From PALSA-968 sp964387075 (GTDB lineage Bacteria; Bacteroidota; Bacteroidia; B-17B0; Aurantibacillaceae): a DNA stretch of 64,000 bases. Of this stretch, positions 6,585 to 15,550 are shown piece after piece. A model generated the notes under the pieces. The model saw only the letters and a list, made by a program, of their open reading frames with translations. It was not told where the DNA came from and searched no databases. The position numbers were made by a program, and so were the translations under genes. The stretch lies in the NCBI GenBank assembly GCA_964387075.1, contig CAYLVB010000010.1, positions 62,001 to 126,000 of the forward strand, given 5' to 3'. Position 1 is the stretch's first letter. Every line of letters starts with the position of its first letter.

Positions 6585-8252
6585 TTATTGTCGCAGCAGT
6601 TTGAAGCGCTGAATGGAATTATCGTTAAAGATCACCTTGATGAAGTAAACACCTGTGGGTAATGCAGTGAGATCGATCTTCGTCTCAGCGTTCACCGGTT
6701 TTACCTGGTAAACGACCTGGCCAATGGCGTCATACAATTCAATGTGTTTCGGCATGTCTACCGCGTCAATGGTCACAAAATTATCTGCCGGATTCGGGAA
6801 TACATGGATCGCGTGCGCCGGGTCATAGGTATTTATTCCGGTAGCGCAATTGATGGTGATCTGCGCATAGCGTATACAATTATTAGCGTCGGTAACCGTG
6901 CAGGTGTAGCTTCCGTTCGCCAGGTTGTTCACAGCATTAGTGGTTTGTCCGCCTGGTGTCCACGAGTAAGTGAAGCCGGGAGTTCCGCCATTGGCTGTTA
7001 CAGTTGCCGAGCCGGGTGTTGGGCCGGCACCGCAACCGGTTTGAGAGTTTACTACCATATCAGGAGCACCCGGTATGTTGATAGTGCCCGTGGTTGTACA
7101 TCCCGCCGCGTCGGTTACCGTATATGTATAAACGTTCTTTGGCACGTTGTTTAGTGTTGTTCCACTTGCGCCGGTATTCCAGTTCACCGTATAGGTTGGA
7201 GTTCCGCCGGTAATATTCACGCTGGCCGAACCGTTACTTCCGCCCGAGCAGGTCACACTCTGCGTTACGGTTGCGTTTGCGTTGATAGCAGTAGGCTGGC
7301 CTATGTTTACTGTTTGAGAAGCTGTACAGCTTCCATCGGTGATATTCACTGTGTATACACCGGCAGTGAGTCCGCTGGCAGATGCTGCGTTTCCGCCCGA
7401 AGGTACCCAGGTATAAGTTTGACTTCCGCTTCCGCCGCTCACGCTGATGGTAGCGCCACCGTTGCTGCCACCGTTGCAGGTAACATCGTTCTTCTGAAGC
7501 ACGCTTGTCGATAAAGCGCAACTTACGCAGGCGCCCGGAACTACCGATACATCATCTATAAAATAATAAGCATAAGGATTCATCGCGTTGCAATTACTGT
7601 TAGCGCGCGTTGTATTGGTATTGTTCTTAAAGTTACCGATGGTCATGAATTGTTCGCCGCCGGTAGCCGTGTAACTCCAGCTTAATAAGACCCAATTGGT
7701 GGTGTCTGACAACACCGGGCCTGTATAGTTCAGTTGCGGAGTAACCGGAGCTACACCCGGGTTAGAGCAAAAATTGTGAGTGTAAAGTGTGTTAGAAAAA
7801 TAAACACTCATCTGGTTTGTGGCCCAATTCACCTTACCCGCAAGGTTCACCCAAAAACTCACGCAATAGGTTTGTCCTCCAACCAGTGGACTTGAAAACT
7901 GCCCCTCTATATACTCGCGGTATTGATCGCTGCCTATTGGATTGCAGTTAAAAGCCATACCGGGCGCGTAGGTAATGAGTCCCGCGTAACGAGTGCCACC
8001 ATGCGGAGCCTGATCGCCTAACCAGCTGTTAGGAGCATGCGTAGGCAAACCGTTGGGAAAGCAGGTAGCGAATAGATCGGGCGAAGAACAGGAGTCGGCG
8101 CCTGAATTGGCGTCGTCCCAGTTATTTAAGCCTCCGGTAAAGCCAACACAACCGCCGGTTGTATTTTCGAACCCGGGGTTCAGCACCAGGTTTTGACCTG
8201 TAAGTGAAATTCCTGTTAACAGCAGGCAAGTGGCAAGTAGTTTTTTCATCAT
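6585..8252 (-). CDS. Secreted protein with SprB-like repeats and T9SS sorting domain
   Basis: 555 residues. Signal peptide (MMKKLLATCLLLTGISLTGQ), an N-terminal beta-sandwich-like region (NPGFEN ... SWLGDQAPHGGTRYAG, about 22-240), then three SprB-like repeats (CNGGSNGGATISVSGGSG, CSGGSNGSASVNITGGTP, and a third ending in CTVTDANNC). The last 75 residues are a type A T9SS domain (VFPNPADNFV ... TGVYFIKV, end FKLLRQ). Such proteins are exported through the outer membrane and anchored or released; SprB relatives act in gliding or adhesion, but no role can be assigned here. It stands alone with its own promoter (8278-8285) and terminators. Confidence 0.85.
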   Translation of the reverse strand: MMKKLLATCLLLTGISLTGQNLVLNPGFENTTGGCVGFTGGLNNWDDANSGADSCSSPDLFATCFPNGLPTHAPNSWLGDQAPHGGTRYAGLITYAPGMAFNCNPIGSDQYREYIEGQFSSPLVGGQTYCVSFWVNLAGKVNWATNQMSVYFSNTLYTHNFCSNPGVAPVTPQLNYTGPVLSDTTNWVLLSWSYTATGGEQFMTIGNFKNNTNTTRANSNCNAMNPYAYYFIDDVSVVPGACVSCALSTSVLQKNDVTCNGGSNGGATISVSGGSGSQTYTWVPSGGNAASASGLTAGVYTVNITDGSCTASQTVNIGQPTAINANATVTQSVTCSGGSNGSASVNITGGTPTYTVNWNTGASGTTLNNVPKNVYTYTVTDAAGCTTTGTINIPGAPDMVVNSQTGCGAGPTPGSATVTANGGTPGFTYSWTPGGQTTNAVNNLANGSYTCTVTDANNCIRYAQITINCATGINTYDPAHAIHVFPNPADNFVTIDAVDMPKHIELYDAIGQVVYQVKPVNAETKIDLTALPTGVYFIKVIFNDNSIQRFKLLRQ

Positions 8253-8277
8253 AAGTGGTTTTTAAGTGTTAATACAA

Positions 8278-8285
8278 CAAATTTA
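8278..8285 (-). promoter_or_regulatory. -7 promoter element TAAATTTG (minus strand)
   Basis: Exact TAnnTTTG match on the minus strand, 26 bp upstream of the start of the SprB-like cargo gene. Confidence 0.6.
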
Positions 8286-8486
8286 AAGCAGGTTCGGCCC
8301 CCAACCGCTTCAAATCCATAGCATCATTGGACGTCTGATGGCGTTTTTTGGCGCTTTTATACAATGAAAAGAAGGGCTTTATTATTGGTTTTTAGAGATC
8401 CTCCCTGTGGCCGTAGAGGGAACAGTAATTAACATTCTGCCCGCTTATGCCTATAAAATCCATCCCCGGCATTGCCTTAATATTGC

Positions 8487-8494
8487 TACTTTTG
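8487..8494 (+). promoter_or_regulatory. -7 promoter element TACTTTTG
   Basis: Exact TAnnTTTG match 27 bp upstream of the cystathionine beta-synthase ATG. It probably drives the three-gene unit 8522-12954. No clear -33 element. Confidence 0.55.
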
Positions 8495-8521
8495 TGCGAA
8501 CCAAAAAGTCAATAGAATACA

Positions 8522-9886
8522 ATGAAATACTGCCAAACCATACTTGAAACGATAGGCAACACGCCGATGGTGAAGATCAATAAGTTAACTGCGGATATCC
8601 CGGCCCTGGTACTGGCCAAGGTAGAGACCTTTAACCCCGGTAATTCTATCAAGGACCGCATGGCCCTGAAAATGATAGAAGACGCTGAAAAAGACGGGCG
8701 ACTGAAACCAGGCGGAACCATTATCGAAGGTACTTCGGGCAATACCGGGATGGGGCTTGCTATTGCCGCTGTTATCAAAGGATACAAATGCGTATTCACT
8801 TCTACAGATAAACAATCGAAAGAAAAATTTGACGCCCTGCGCGCTTTTGGCGCCGAGGTGGTGGTTTGCCCGACCAACGTAGATCCGGAAGATGAACGTT
8901 CGTATTATTCTGTATCGTCGCGTTTGGTGGCAGAGATACCTAATTCGTGGAAACCGAACCAGTACGATAATTTATCGAACACGCAGGCGCATTATGAAAG
9001 TACGGGCCCCGAGATATGGGAGCAGACCGACGGAAAGATCACGCACCTGGTGGTTGGCGTGGGTACCGGCGGAACTATTTGCGGAACAGGTAAATTCTTA
9101 AAGGAAAAGAATCCGAACATTAAAATATTAGGCATTGATACCTATGGTTCGGTGTTCAAGAAATACAAAGAGACAGGGGTTTTCGATAAGAACGAGATCT
9201 ATCCTTACATCACCGAAGGTATTGGTGAGGATTTTCTGCCGCAGAACGTGGATTTTAATATCATCGATCATTTTGAAAAAGTAACTGATAAGGACGCGGC
9301 CATCATGACACGCCGCATTGCGCGCGAAGAAGGTATCCTCGTGGGCAATTCCGCCGGTTCGGCCATGGCGGGCTTGCTGCAGATGAAGCACATGTTCAAG
9401 AAAGATGATGTGGTGGTGGTTATATTCCATGATCACGGCACCCGCTATTTAGGAAAGATGTTCAACGACGACTGGATGCGCGACCGGGGTTTCCTGGATA
9501 GTTCAAAACCGAAGGCGCTGGACCTGATCGCTTCGCACGCCAGCCGGAAACTGCTTACTATCGACGTGAACGATAAGATAGCCGACGCGGTGGCCATTCT
9601 CTCCAAATACAATATCTCGCAATTGCCCGTGAAGAAAGGAACTGAATTTGTTGGCGCACTGAACGATAGTCACGTGTTCACCAGGCTCATTGCTGACGAT
9701 AAGCTGAAGCAGGAAAGCGTGGAGAAAGTGATGCAGAAGCCATTCCCCTTTGTGAACATGAATACTACCATGGAAGAGGTCTCTAAGCTCATTACCAAAG
9801 AGAACAACGCGGTATTGGTGAAGGATCGTTTGGGCGAGGTGCACATCATCACCAAGCACGATATCATTGAATCGATAAGTCGTTAA
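8522..9886 (+). CDS. Cystathionine beta-synthase
   Basis: PLP-dependent enzyme joining homocysteine and serine to cystathionine (cysteine synthase activity is possible). 454 residues: a fold-type II catalytic domain (1-330) with PLP lysine K44 in NPGNSIKDR, the phosphate loop GTSGNTG at 70-76 and GVGTGGTICG. A C-terminal pair of CBS modules follows (about 340-454), as in eukaryotic-type cystathionine beta-synthases, where they bind adenosyl ligands. There is no N-terminal haem-binding segment. The stop overlaps the next ATG by one base (TAATG), though the next product has no evident link to sulfur metabolism. Confidence 0.9.
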   Translation: MKYCQTILETIGNTPMVKINKLTADIPALVLAKVETFNPGNSIKDRMALKMIEDAEKDGRLKPGGTIIEGTSGNTGMGLAIAAVIKGYKCVFTSTDKQSKEKFDALRAFGAEVVVCPTNVDPEDERSYYSVSSRLVAEIPNSWKPNQYDNLSNTQAHYESTGPEIWEQTDGKITHLVVGVGTGGTICGTGKFLKEKNPNIKILGIDTYGSVFKKYKETGVFDKNEIYPYITEGIGEDFLPQNVDFNIIDHFEKVTDKDAAIMTRRIAREEGILVGNSAGSAMAGLLQMKHMFKKDDVVVVIFHDHGTRYLGKMFNDDWMRDRGFLDSSKPKALDLIASHASRKLLTIDVNDKIADAVAILSKYNISQLPVKKGTEFVGALNDSHVFTRLIADDKLKQESVEKVMQKPFPFVNMNTTMEEVSKLITKENNAVLVKDRLGEVHIITKHDIIESISR

Positions 9887-11997
9887 TGAGGAGAAGGGGC
9901 TGCATATTTGGTTTCCTCTTTTTAGCGAGTTCGCTCTTTTCTTTTGCTGATACCTTACCGAACGTACAAACCTTATTGAAAGGTCAGAAACCAGCCGCGC
10001 AAGTGTTCCTGCTCGATTCGCTGGCCGATGCGTATAAGTCTAGCCGGATTGCTTTTTCTTTTCAATGCGTGAACCGCGCTTTCAGTATTTGCGCGGAGAA
10101 CAAACTCGTTGTTCCGCTGGCCAAGACCTATCGCGCACGTGCCGCTTTGCACCGAAAGAACAGGAACCACGACAGCGTGCTGATCGATCTGAAAGAAGCG
10201 GAGAACATTTATAGTATTAATAAAATAGAGGACGAGCTATCAGGGCTGTACATTTATTATGGCTCGTATTATTATCGTTTGGGTGATTTCAACAACGCGA
10301 GCCTGTATAATTTCAAAGCGCTGGAGATTGCCGAGCGTTCGGGATACATAGAGGGAAAGGCACTTGCCTACAATAATATCGGTAACGTTTTTTTTCATGA
10401 GGGAAATTTCGACAAGGCCATCGATTACTACAAACAAGCGATGGAAGTTTACAAGCAGTTGGGCAACGCGCGGCGTGTGGCAACTACGTATGATAACATA
10501 GGGTTGGCATATTCTAATTTAAAGGACCTCGCAACCGCCATAGGGTATCAACGTATGGCCGTGAAGACCCTCGAGGGAATTAATGAAAAGACCACTTTGG
10601 GTGAAGGATATTTTAACCTGGCCAGCACCTATACCTTGATGAAGAAGAACGATTCGGCCCGTATTTTTCTGCAAAAGGCCTATCTCATCAACAAGGAAAT
10701 AAAAAATGAGATAGGTCTTACCAACGTTGCCTTCCAACTGGGCATACTTTGTTACCGCGAGAAGGAATACCGTAAAGCCACGGAATTCCTTTTGGAATCA
10801 TTTGAACTTGCCAACAACAACGACCTCAAAGTTCAGGTGAAGGACGCCGCGCATTACCTTTCGCAGTGCTACGAGCAACTGGGCGACCTTGTTAAGGCAC
10901 TGCATTATGAAAAGATAAATTCAGAACTGCTGGGAGAGATCTACACCGAAGAGAACACCAGTTCCCTGAAGGAAATGTCGGAAAAATACCAGAGTGAGAA
11001 AAAGCAAAAGGAAATTGAGCTGCTTCAGAAGGAAGGGCAGGTAAAGGATGCCAGGGAAAAACAATTGAAGACCCGTAACTGGGCGCTCATTGGCGTTTCG
11101 GGATTGATCCTGGTCATCGCCCTGATCATCTACAGGCGCTTCTCGGAAAAGAAAAAGGATAACCTTGTACTGGAGGAAAAGAATGCACGGATCAGCGAAC
11201 AAAGCACCGTGATCGAAGAAAAGAATAAAAGTATCACCGATAGTATAGTCTACGCGCAGCGCATCCAGTTCTCGGTATTGCCCACCGAACAGCAGGTGAA
11301 GAACCAGTTCAACGAGTGCTTTGTTTATTATGTTCCCAAGGACATCATCAGCGGCGACTTTTACTGGACTGTAAGCAGGCAGAATTATATTTACCTGGCC
11401 GTGGCTGATTGCACCGGGCATGGTGTTCCCGGCGCCTTGATGAGCATGTTGGGCACAAGTTTCCTCAACCAGATCGTGCTTGAAAAGGGAATGACAGACA
11501 CCCATGTTATTTTAAAGGAATTGCATCGCATGGTGCTTACAACACTTAATGAAGATATGGAGCACAGGATCTCCAAAGACGGAATGGACATCGCGCTGAT
11601 CCGTATTGATAAAACAGCAAAAAATGTGCAATTTTCGGGAGCGGGCAGACCCATCTATTATTTATCAGGCAACAAACTGGAGATCATCAAGGCAGATAAG
11701 ATGTCGGTGGGCGGTATTTATAACCTGGAGGATACAAATTATATTCCGCACCTGCTTACCATAGAAGCGGGACTAAAACTGTATTTGTTCTCAGATGGCA
11801 TTCCCGACCAGTTTGGCGGACCTAAGCAGAAGAAGCTCACTGTGAAAAAGCTGCAGGAATGGATACTGGAAAATCAGCAGCGACCCATGGCCCAACAAAA
11901 GGAATACTTTAGTACTTTTATAAGCAACTGGAAAGGAGATACCGAGCAGATAGACGATATGACCTTTGTGGGAATTGACCTTTCGAAATTTGTATAG
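9886..11997 (+). CDS. TPR membrane sensor with PP2C/SpoIIE phosphatase domain
   Basis: 703 residues. Signal peptide at 1-22, TPR repeats in the periplasmic part (about 90-350, for example AYNNIGNVFFHEGNFDKAIDYYKQA split over two lines of the repeat), a coiled coil, one membrane helix at about 401-419 (WALIGVSGLILVIALIIYRR), a second coiled coil, then a cytoplasmic SpoIIE/PP2C domain (about 480-700). Metal-binding aspartates are visible in ISGDFYW, VADCTGHGVPG, FSDGIPDQFGG and QIDDMTF. SpoIIE-type phosphatases act on anti-sigma-factor antagonists or similar phospho-Ser/Thr proteins; the target here is unknown. It overlaps the upstream gene by one base and abuts the next with no gap. Confidence 0.88.
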   Translation: MRRRGCIFGFLFLASSLFSFADTLPNVQTLLKGQKPAAQVFLLDSLADAYKSSRIAFSFQCVNRAFSICAENKLVVPLAKTYRARAALHRKNRNHDSVLIDLKEAENIYSINKIEDELSGLYIYYGSYYYRLGDFNNASLYNFKALEIAERSGYIEGKALAYNNIGNVFFHEGNFDKAIDYYKQAMEVYKQLGNARRVATTYDNIGLAYSNLKDLATAIGYQRMAVKTLEGINEKTTLGEGYFNLASTYTLMKKNDSARIFLQKAYLINKEIKNEIGLTNVAFQLGILCYREKEYRKATEFLLESFELANNNDLKVQVKDAAHYLSQCYEQLGDLVKALHYEKINSELLGEIYTEENTSSLKEMSEKYQSEKKQKEIELLQKEGQVKDAREKQLKTRNWALIGVSGLILVIALIIYRRFSEKKKDNLVLEEKNARISEQSTVIEEKNKSITDSIVYAQRIQFSVLPTEQQVKNQFNECFVYYVPKDIISGDFYWTVSRQNYIYLAVADCTGHGVPGALMSMLGTSFLNQIVLEKGMTDTHVILKELHRMVLTTLNEDMEHRISKDGMDIALIRIDKTAKNVQFSGAGRPIYYLSGNKLEIIKADKMSVGGIYNLEDTNYIPHLLTIEAGLKLYLFSDGIPDQFGGPKQKKLTVKKLQEWILENQQRPMAQQKEYFSTFISNWKGDTEQIDDMTFVGIDLSKFV

Positions 11998-12954
11998 ATG
12001 AGTGGAGGATTAAAAGATTTTTTGCGATCGCTGAAAGTAACTTACTCGGCCTATAACCTGCTGCATGGCGACGAGCTGGAGCATAATAAAGGCCCTTACA
12101 AGGACGCGGGCATGCGCAAATTTTTGTTCCAAAGCATTTCTTCGAGGGATTTTGCCGGCTTGCCTCCGGGAGAGATACCCTGGATGGATAAAGAGGTAAG
12201 TGCAGAGGAGATCCGTAAAAAAGTAGAAGCTAAAGATTTTAAACCGGAAGTAAATAACGCGCTTCTCTCCTGGAAAGAGAACGGTTTCGCTATCCTTCCG
12301 AAATTCTTTGATGAGAAGACCGTTGATTCCATCAATAAGGAACTCGAAACTTTATTAAAAGAAAAAAAGGTTGAGTTCACGCTGGGAAACAAAGTGATGT
12401 TCGCCAACAAAGCTTCTGAGCTCATCAAAGGAATAACCGTAAAGAAGGAGCTCACGGATATCCTCGATTTTATTTTGGGAAGGAGGGTGATTCCTTTTCA
12501 AACCATCAATTTCATAACCGGCAGTCAGCAGCACGCCCATAGCGATTCCATACACATGACAACCTATCCGCTGGGATATTTGGTTGCGATTTGGGTAGCG
12601 CTGGAGGATGTTACTGAAGATTCGGGTCCGCTGAGCTATTACCCCGGCAGTCATAAACTACCTTATTTGCTGAACGACGGTTACGAACGCGGCGGCAATG
12701 TGTTTACCGTAGGTGCCGACAGCAATTACCTGAAGTACGAAGAGAAAATAGGAGAGGTGGTGAAACAAAACAGTATCCCTAAACAAATATTTACCGCTAA
12801 AAAAGGAGATGTGCTGATCTGGCACGCCAACTTAATTCACGGCGGCGAAAAAATTACCCGTCCGGGCGCCACGCGCAAAAGCATGGTAGTGCATTACTTT
12901 GCCGAAGATGTGATCAAATACCACGAGATCACGGAAAGGCCGGCTTTGCTTTAG
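11998..12954 (+). CDS. Phytanoyl-CoA dioxygenase (PhyH) family protein
   Basis: 318 residues, an Fe(II)/2-oxoglutarate-dependent dioxygenase. The H-x-D facial-triad pair is visible in HAHSDSIHM, the distal His in WHANLIHGG, and the 2-oxoglutarate-binding Arg just after (PGATRKSMVVHYF). The central GPLSYYPGSH motif is typical of PhyH-family hydroxylases. The N-terminal 100 residues are less typical. The substrate is not predictable; relatives hydroxylate lipids, small metabolites or halogenation substrates. The ATG follows the stop of the TPR-phosphatase gene directly, so they are co-translated. Confidence 0.82.
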   Translation: MSGGLKDFLRSLKVTYSAYNLLHGDELEHNKGPYKDAGMRKFLFQSISSRDFAGLPPGEIPWMDKEVSAEEIRKKVEAKDFKPEVNNALLSWKENGFAILPKFFDEKTVDSINKELETLLKEKKVEFTLGNKVMFANKASELIKGITVKKELTDILDFILGRRVIPFQTINFITGSQQHAHSDSIHMTTYPLGYLVAIWVALEDVTEDSGPLSYYPGSHKLPYLLNDGYERGGNVFTVGADSNYLKYEEKIGEVVKQNSIPKQIFTAKKGDVLIWHANLIHGGEKITRPGATRKSMVVHYFAEDVIKYHEITERPALL

Positions 12955-13047
12955 GTAGACCTTCCCAGCCCCTTTTTGTCAAGCCCCCATTTATTCCCAT
13001 TCTTGTAAATTTTTTGCTTTTAGCCTAAAATCGATTTATTGTCTATC

Positions 13048-13076
13048 TAAGGATTTTTTAATTCGATGAATCCTTA
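13048..13076. other. AT-rich inverted repeat in the gap before the toxin island
   Basis: TAAGGATT (13048-13055) faces AATCCTTA (13069-13076). It lies in the 197-bp gap between the PhyH gene and the fibre-like gene and may terminate the former or bind a regulator of the latter. Nothing else is recognisable in the gap. Confidence 0.35.
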
Positions 13077-13151
13077 ATTTATACCCATTAAATTATTTTA
13101 GGGACTTGATTTCGCCTTTTTAATGTCTTAAGTTGCGGCAAATCCAATTTT

Positions 13152-15533
13152 ATGAAAAAGTATTTTTCTTCTGCGCTTCTTTTAAGCGCGACGGTTATTT
13201 TCACTCTTTTAAACGCGAATGTAAGAGCGCAAAGCGGCACAAGTTGCTCTTCGGCCATCAACATTTCGCTTTCCACTTCCAGCTCAACTTGCTTGAGCGC
13301 AAGCATTGCTTCGAACCAAAGCACGGCGTGGTACAAATTCACGGCCATCCGAAGTGTAACCAACTTTGGTATTACTGTAGATGCTTCGCAACTTAATTCT
13401 TTAAGTGGCGCCCATGTATTTACAGGGCAATGCAACAACCTGATTGAACTGGGGGCTACTGTGGATGTTCAGGAAGGCGCCATTAAGATATTCACCAATT
13501 TCCTGTCCATCGGTCAAACCTATTATATACAGGTTAATAAGAGCACAACCGCGAGCACCTCTTCCTTTACCATTTGCAGCAGCCCGGCTACCCAATTGCC
13601 CTGGCAAGTGAATGGAGATAATACCGAGTTCAGCGGAAGTATCAGCGTGGCCGGTACCACTACCTTAACAGGCGCGGTAACGCTTAAAGATGGGATTGGC
13701 GGAATTGGTTACGCCGGAAATGGCAAACGCGTGATCATAGCAGATCCAAGCGGAAATTTCAGACCCTTGGCGCCCGGCACCACTTCGCAGGTATTGTTTG
13801 GCGATGCAACCTGGGGAGATCTTCCTCCTTCCTCTAATTTATGGCAAGCCAATGGAAATAATATTTATTTTAATAACGGCAAAGTAGGTATCAACACCAA
13901 TAACCCGCAGCATGCGCTGGATGTAGTAGGTGATTTGAATGTAAGTAATGACGTTTTTGTGGGCGGCGCGGTATTGATAGGCCACCGCATTAATGCTACC
14001 ATAGATGTTACTACGCCCATCCTGCATGCCGATACAATTAGCCTGGATAGCACGAGTCTTATTACCGGGCAGGCGAATTTTGTTGGTGAAGCTAACTTTC
14101 AAGCTGCTGCGCGCTTTAGAAATCAATTATCGGTTGAGGGTAGTGCTGACATTACCGGAACTGTTACCGTTGGTTCTTTGTCGACGTTAAACTCCTTCGA
14201 AACGCCAACATTGACGCTGGGCCCACCTACCCAGCTAGGTGGTTTTGCGGCTGCTCCTATTGGTGGAGGCGGCAATTTGCGGGCTACAATAACGACAGAA
14301 CCCGGCGCGGGAGAGCAAAGCCCGGCTAATATTATAATGTCAAATAATACGAAGATCAGGGGGTCATTGGATGTAGGGACTGCGCTGACCTTAGCGAACG
14401 GACAAGTGGCTATTGGTACGGAAACTGTTTCCGCCGGAGATGCAGGAGCTGTTTCGAGGTTAAGGCTTCCTTCAAATACAATGGCTAGCGGTAATTTCAA
14501 TATTGGGCAGAATTTAACTTTTGGAAACGGCCTAAGCGGTTTGGGTTTTGTTCCTTCATCCGGAACAAGCGGCGGTGGAACCATATTCACAGGCAAGCAA
14601 GGTCCGCCTAACCAGGTTACGTCATTAGCTTGTACGATCTTTCCTAATGTTAATTCAACATTTGCGCATAATGGAATGTACCAATCCTATCATTTTTCAA
14701 ATAATAATATTGGTGTTCTTTCTATGGGCTACGATGGGGCAAATGGATCAATTGATGTCGCGGGAATTAATCAAAACGGATTTCCGGGGCTTTTATTGAA
14801 TTATTATTGTGGGAATGATGTGGCAATTTGCACAAACCCTGCAAACGGCGGAGGTTCAAACCAAAAAGGCGGTGTGGTTGGTATTGGTGAAAACCTTGAA
14901 ATTGGCTTTCCAACAAGAGATCTTACGGCTACGCTGAATTTGAGAACATCTCTTGCAAAAGCAGTTAAGGTTGCCGATACCTGGCAGAATGAGATCTTCT
15001 CTGTTTCAAATGATGGAGCTACAATGATCAACTCCGGAAACGCTTCTCCTTTGGTTATCAAAAACCCGGGAGTCCAATCTATTGATAAAAAAATTCTTGA
15101 AGTAGGCAGCCAGGGTTCGTTGACCTTGACTTCTTATGCCTCTCAATCTACTTCCAATGTTATCGATGTTTTTGATGTTAACAGTAATAAGGTTAATTTC
15201 CGTGTAAAAGCCAATGGTAATGTTTATGCAAGGGAAGTAATTGTTTCGGCTGCTTCTAATGCGTTTCCGGATTATGTGTTTGCCAGCGATTATAAATTAA
15301 TGCCTCTAACAGATGTGAAAGTTTTTACTGAGCAAAACAAGCACTTACCAAATATGCCAACGGCCAAAGAAGTTCAAAAAGATGGGATTAACCTGGGAGA
15401 GATACAAAGGGTCTCCGTGGAGAAGATCGAGGAGATTTATCTTTATATGTTCGATCTCAGCGAAGAATTGAAAGCTTCGAAGGAAGAAATAAAAGCCCTA
15501 AAGGAAAAAGTAAAACAACTCGAGTCTAAATAA
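13152..15533 (+). CDS. Secreted fibre-like protein with C-terminal coiled coil
   Basis: 793 residues. Signal peptide (1-26), a beta-sandwich resembling pre-peptidase C-terminal domains (about 27-145), then a long low-complexity beta region with phage-tail-fibre-like motifs (VGINTNNPQHALDV, FRVKANGNVYAREV). The C-terminus holds the FPDYVFASDYKLM and HLPNMPTAKEVQ motifs common to Bacteroidota tail-fibre-like surface proteins, then a Lys/Glu-rich coiled coil (about 755-793). It has no T9SS domain. It lies 17 bp upstream of the giant RHS gene, probably in the same operon, and may be a surface or carrier component of it. Function not established. Confidence 0.7.
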   Translation: MKKYFSSALLLSATVIFTLLNANVRAQSGTSCSSAINISLSTSSSTCLSASIASNQSTAWYKFTAIRSVTNFGITVDASQLNSLSGAHVFTGQCNNLIELGATVDVQEGAIKIFTNFLSIGQTYYIQVNKSTTASTSSFTICSSPATQLPWQVNGDNTEFSGSISVAGTTTLTGAVTLKDGIGGIGYAGNGKRVIIADPSGNFRPLAPGTTSQVLFGDATWGDLPPSSNLWQANGNNIYFNNGKVGINTNNPQHALDVVGDLNVSNDVFVGGAVLIGHRINATIDVTTPILHADTISLDSTSLITGQANFVGEANFQAAARFRNQLSVEGSADITGTVTVGSLSTLNSFETPTLTLGPPTQLGGFAAAPIGGGGNLRATITTEPGAGEQSPANIIMSNNTKIRGSLDVGTALTLANGQVAIGTETVSAGDAGAVSRLRLPSNTMASGNFNIGQNLTFGNGLSGLGFVPSSGTSGGGTIFTGKQGPPNQVTSLACTIFPNVNSTFAHNGMYQSYHFSNNNIGVLSMGYDGANGSIDVAGINQNGFPGLLLNYYCGNDVAICTNPANGGGSNQKGGVVGIGENLEIGFPTRDLTATLNLRTSLAKAVKVADTWQNEIFSVSNDGATMINSGNASPLVIKNPGVQSIDKKILEVGSQGSLTLTSYASQSTSNVIDVFDVNSNKVNFRVKANGNVYAREVIVSAASNAFPDYVFASDYKLMPLTDVKVFTEQNKHLPNMPTAKEVQKDGINLGEIQRVSVEKIEEIYLYMFDLSEELKASKEEIKALKEKVKQLESK

Positions 15534-15550
15534 TTTGTAAGGATCAGATT

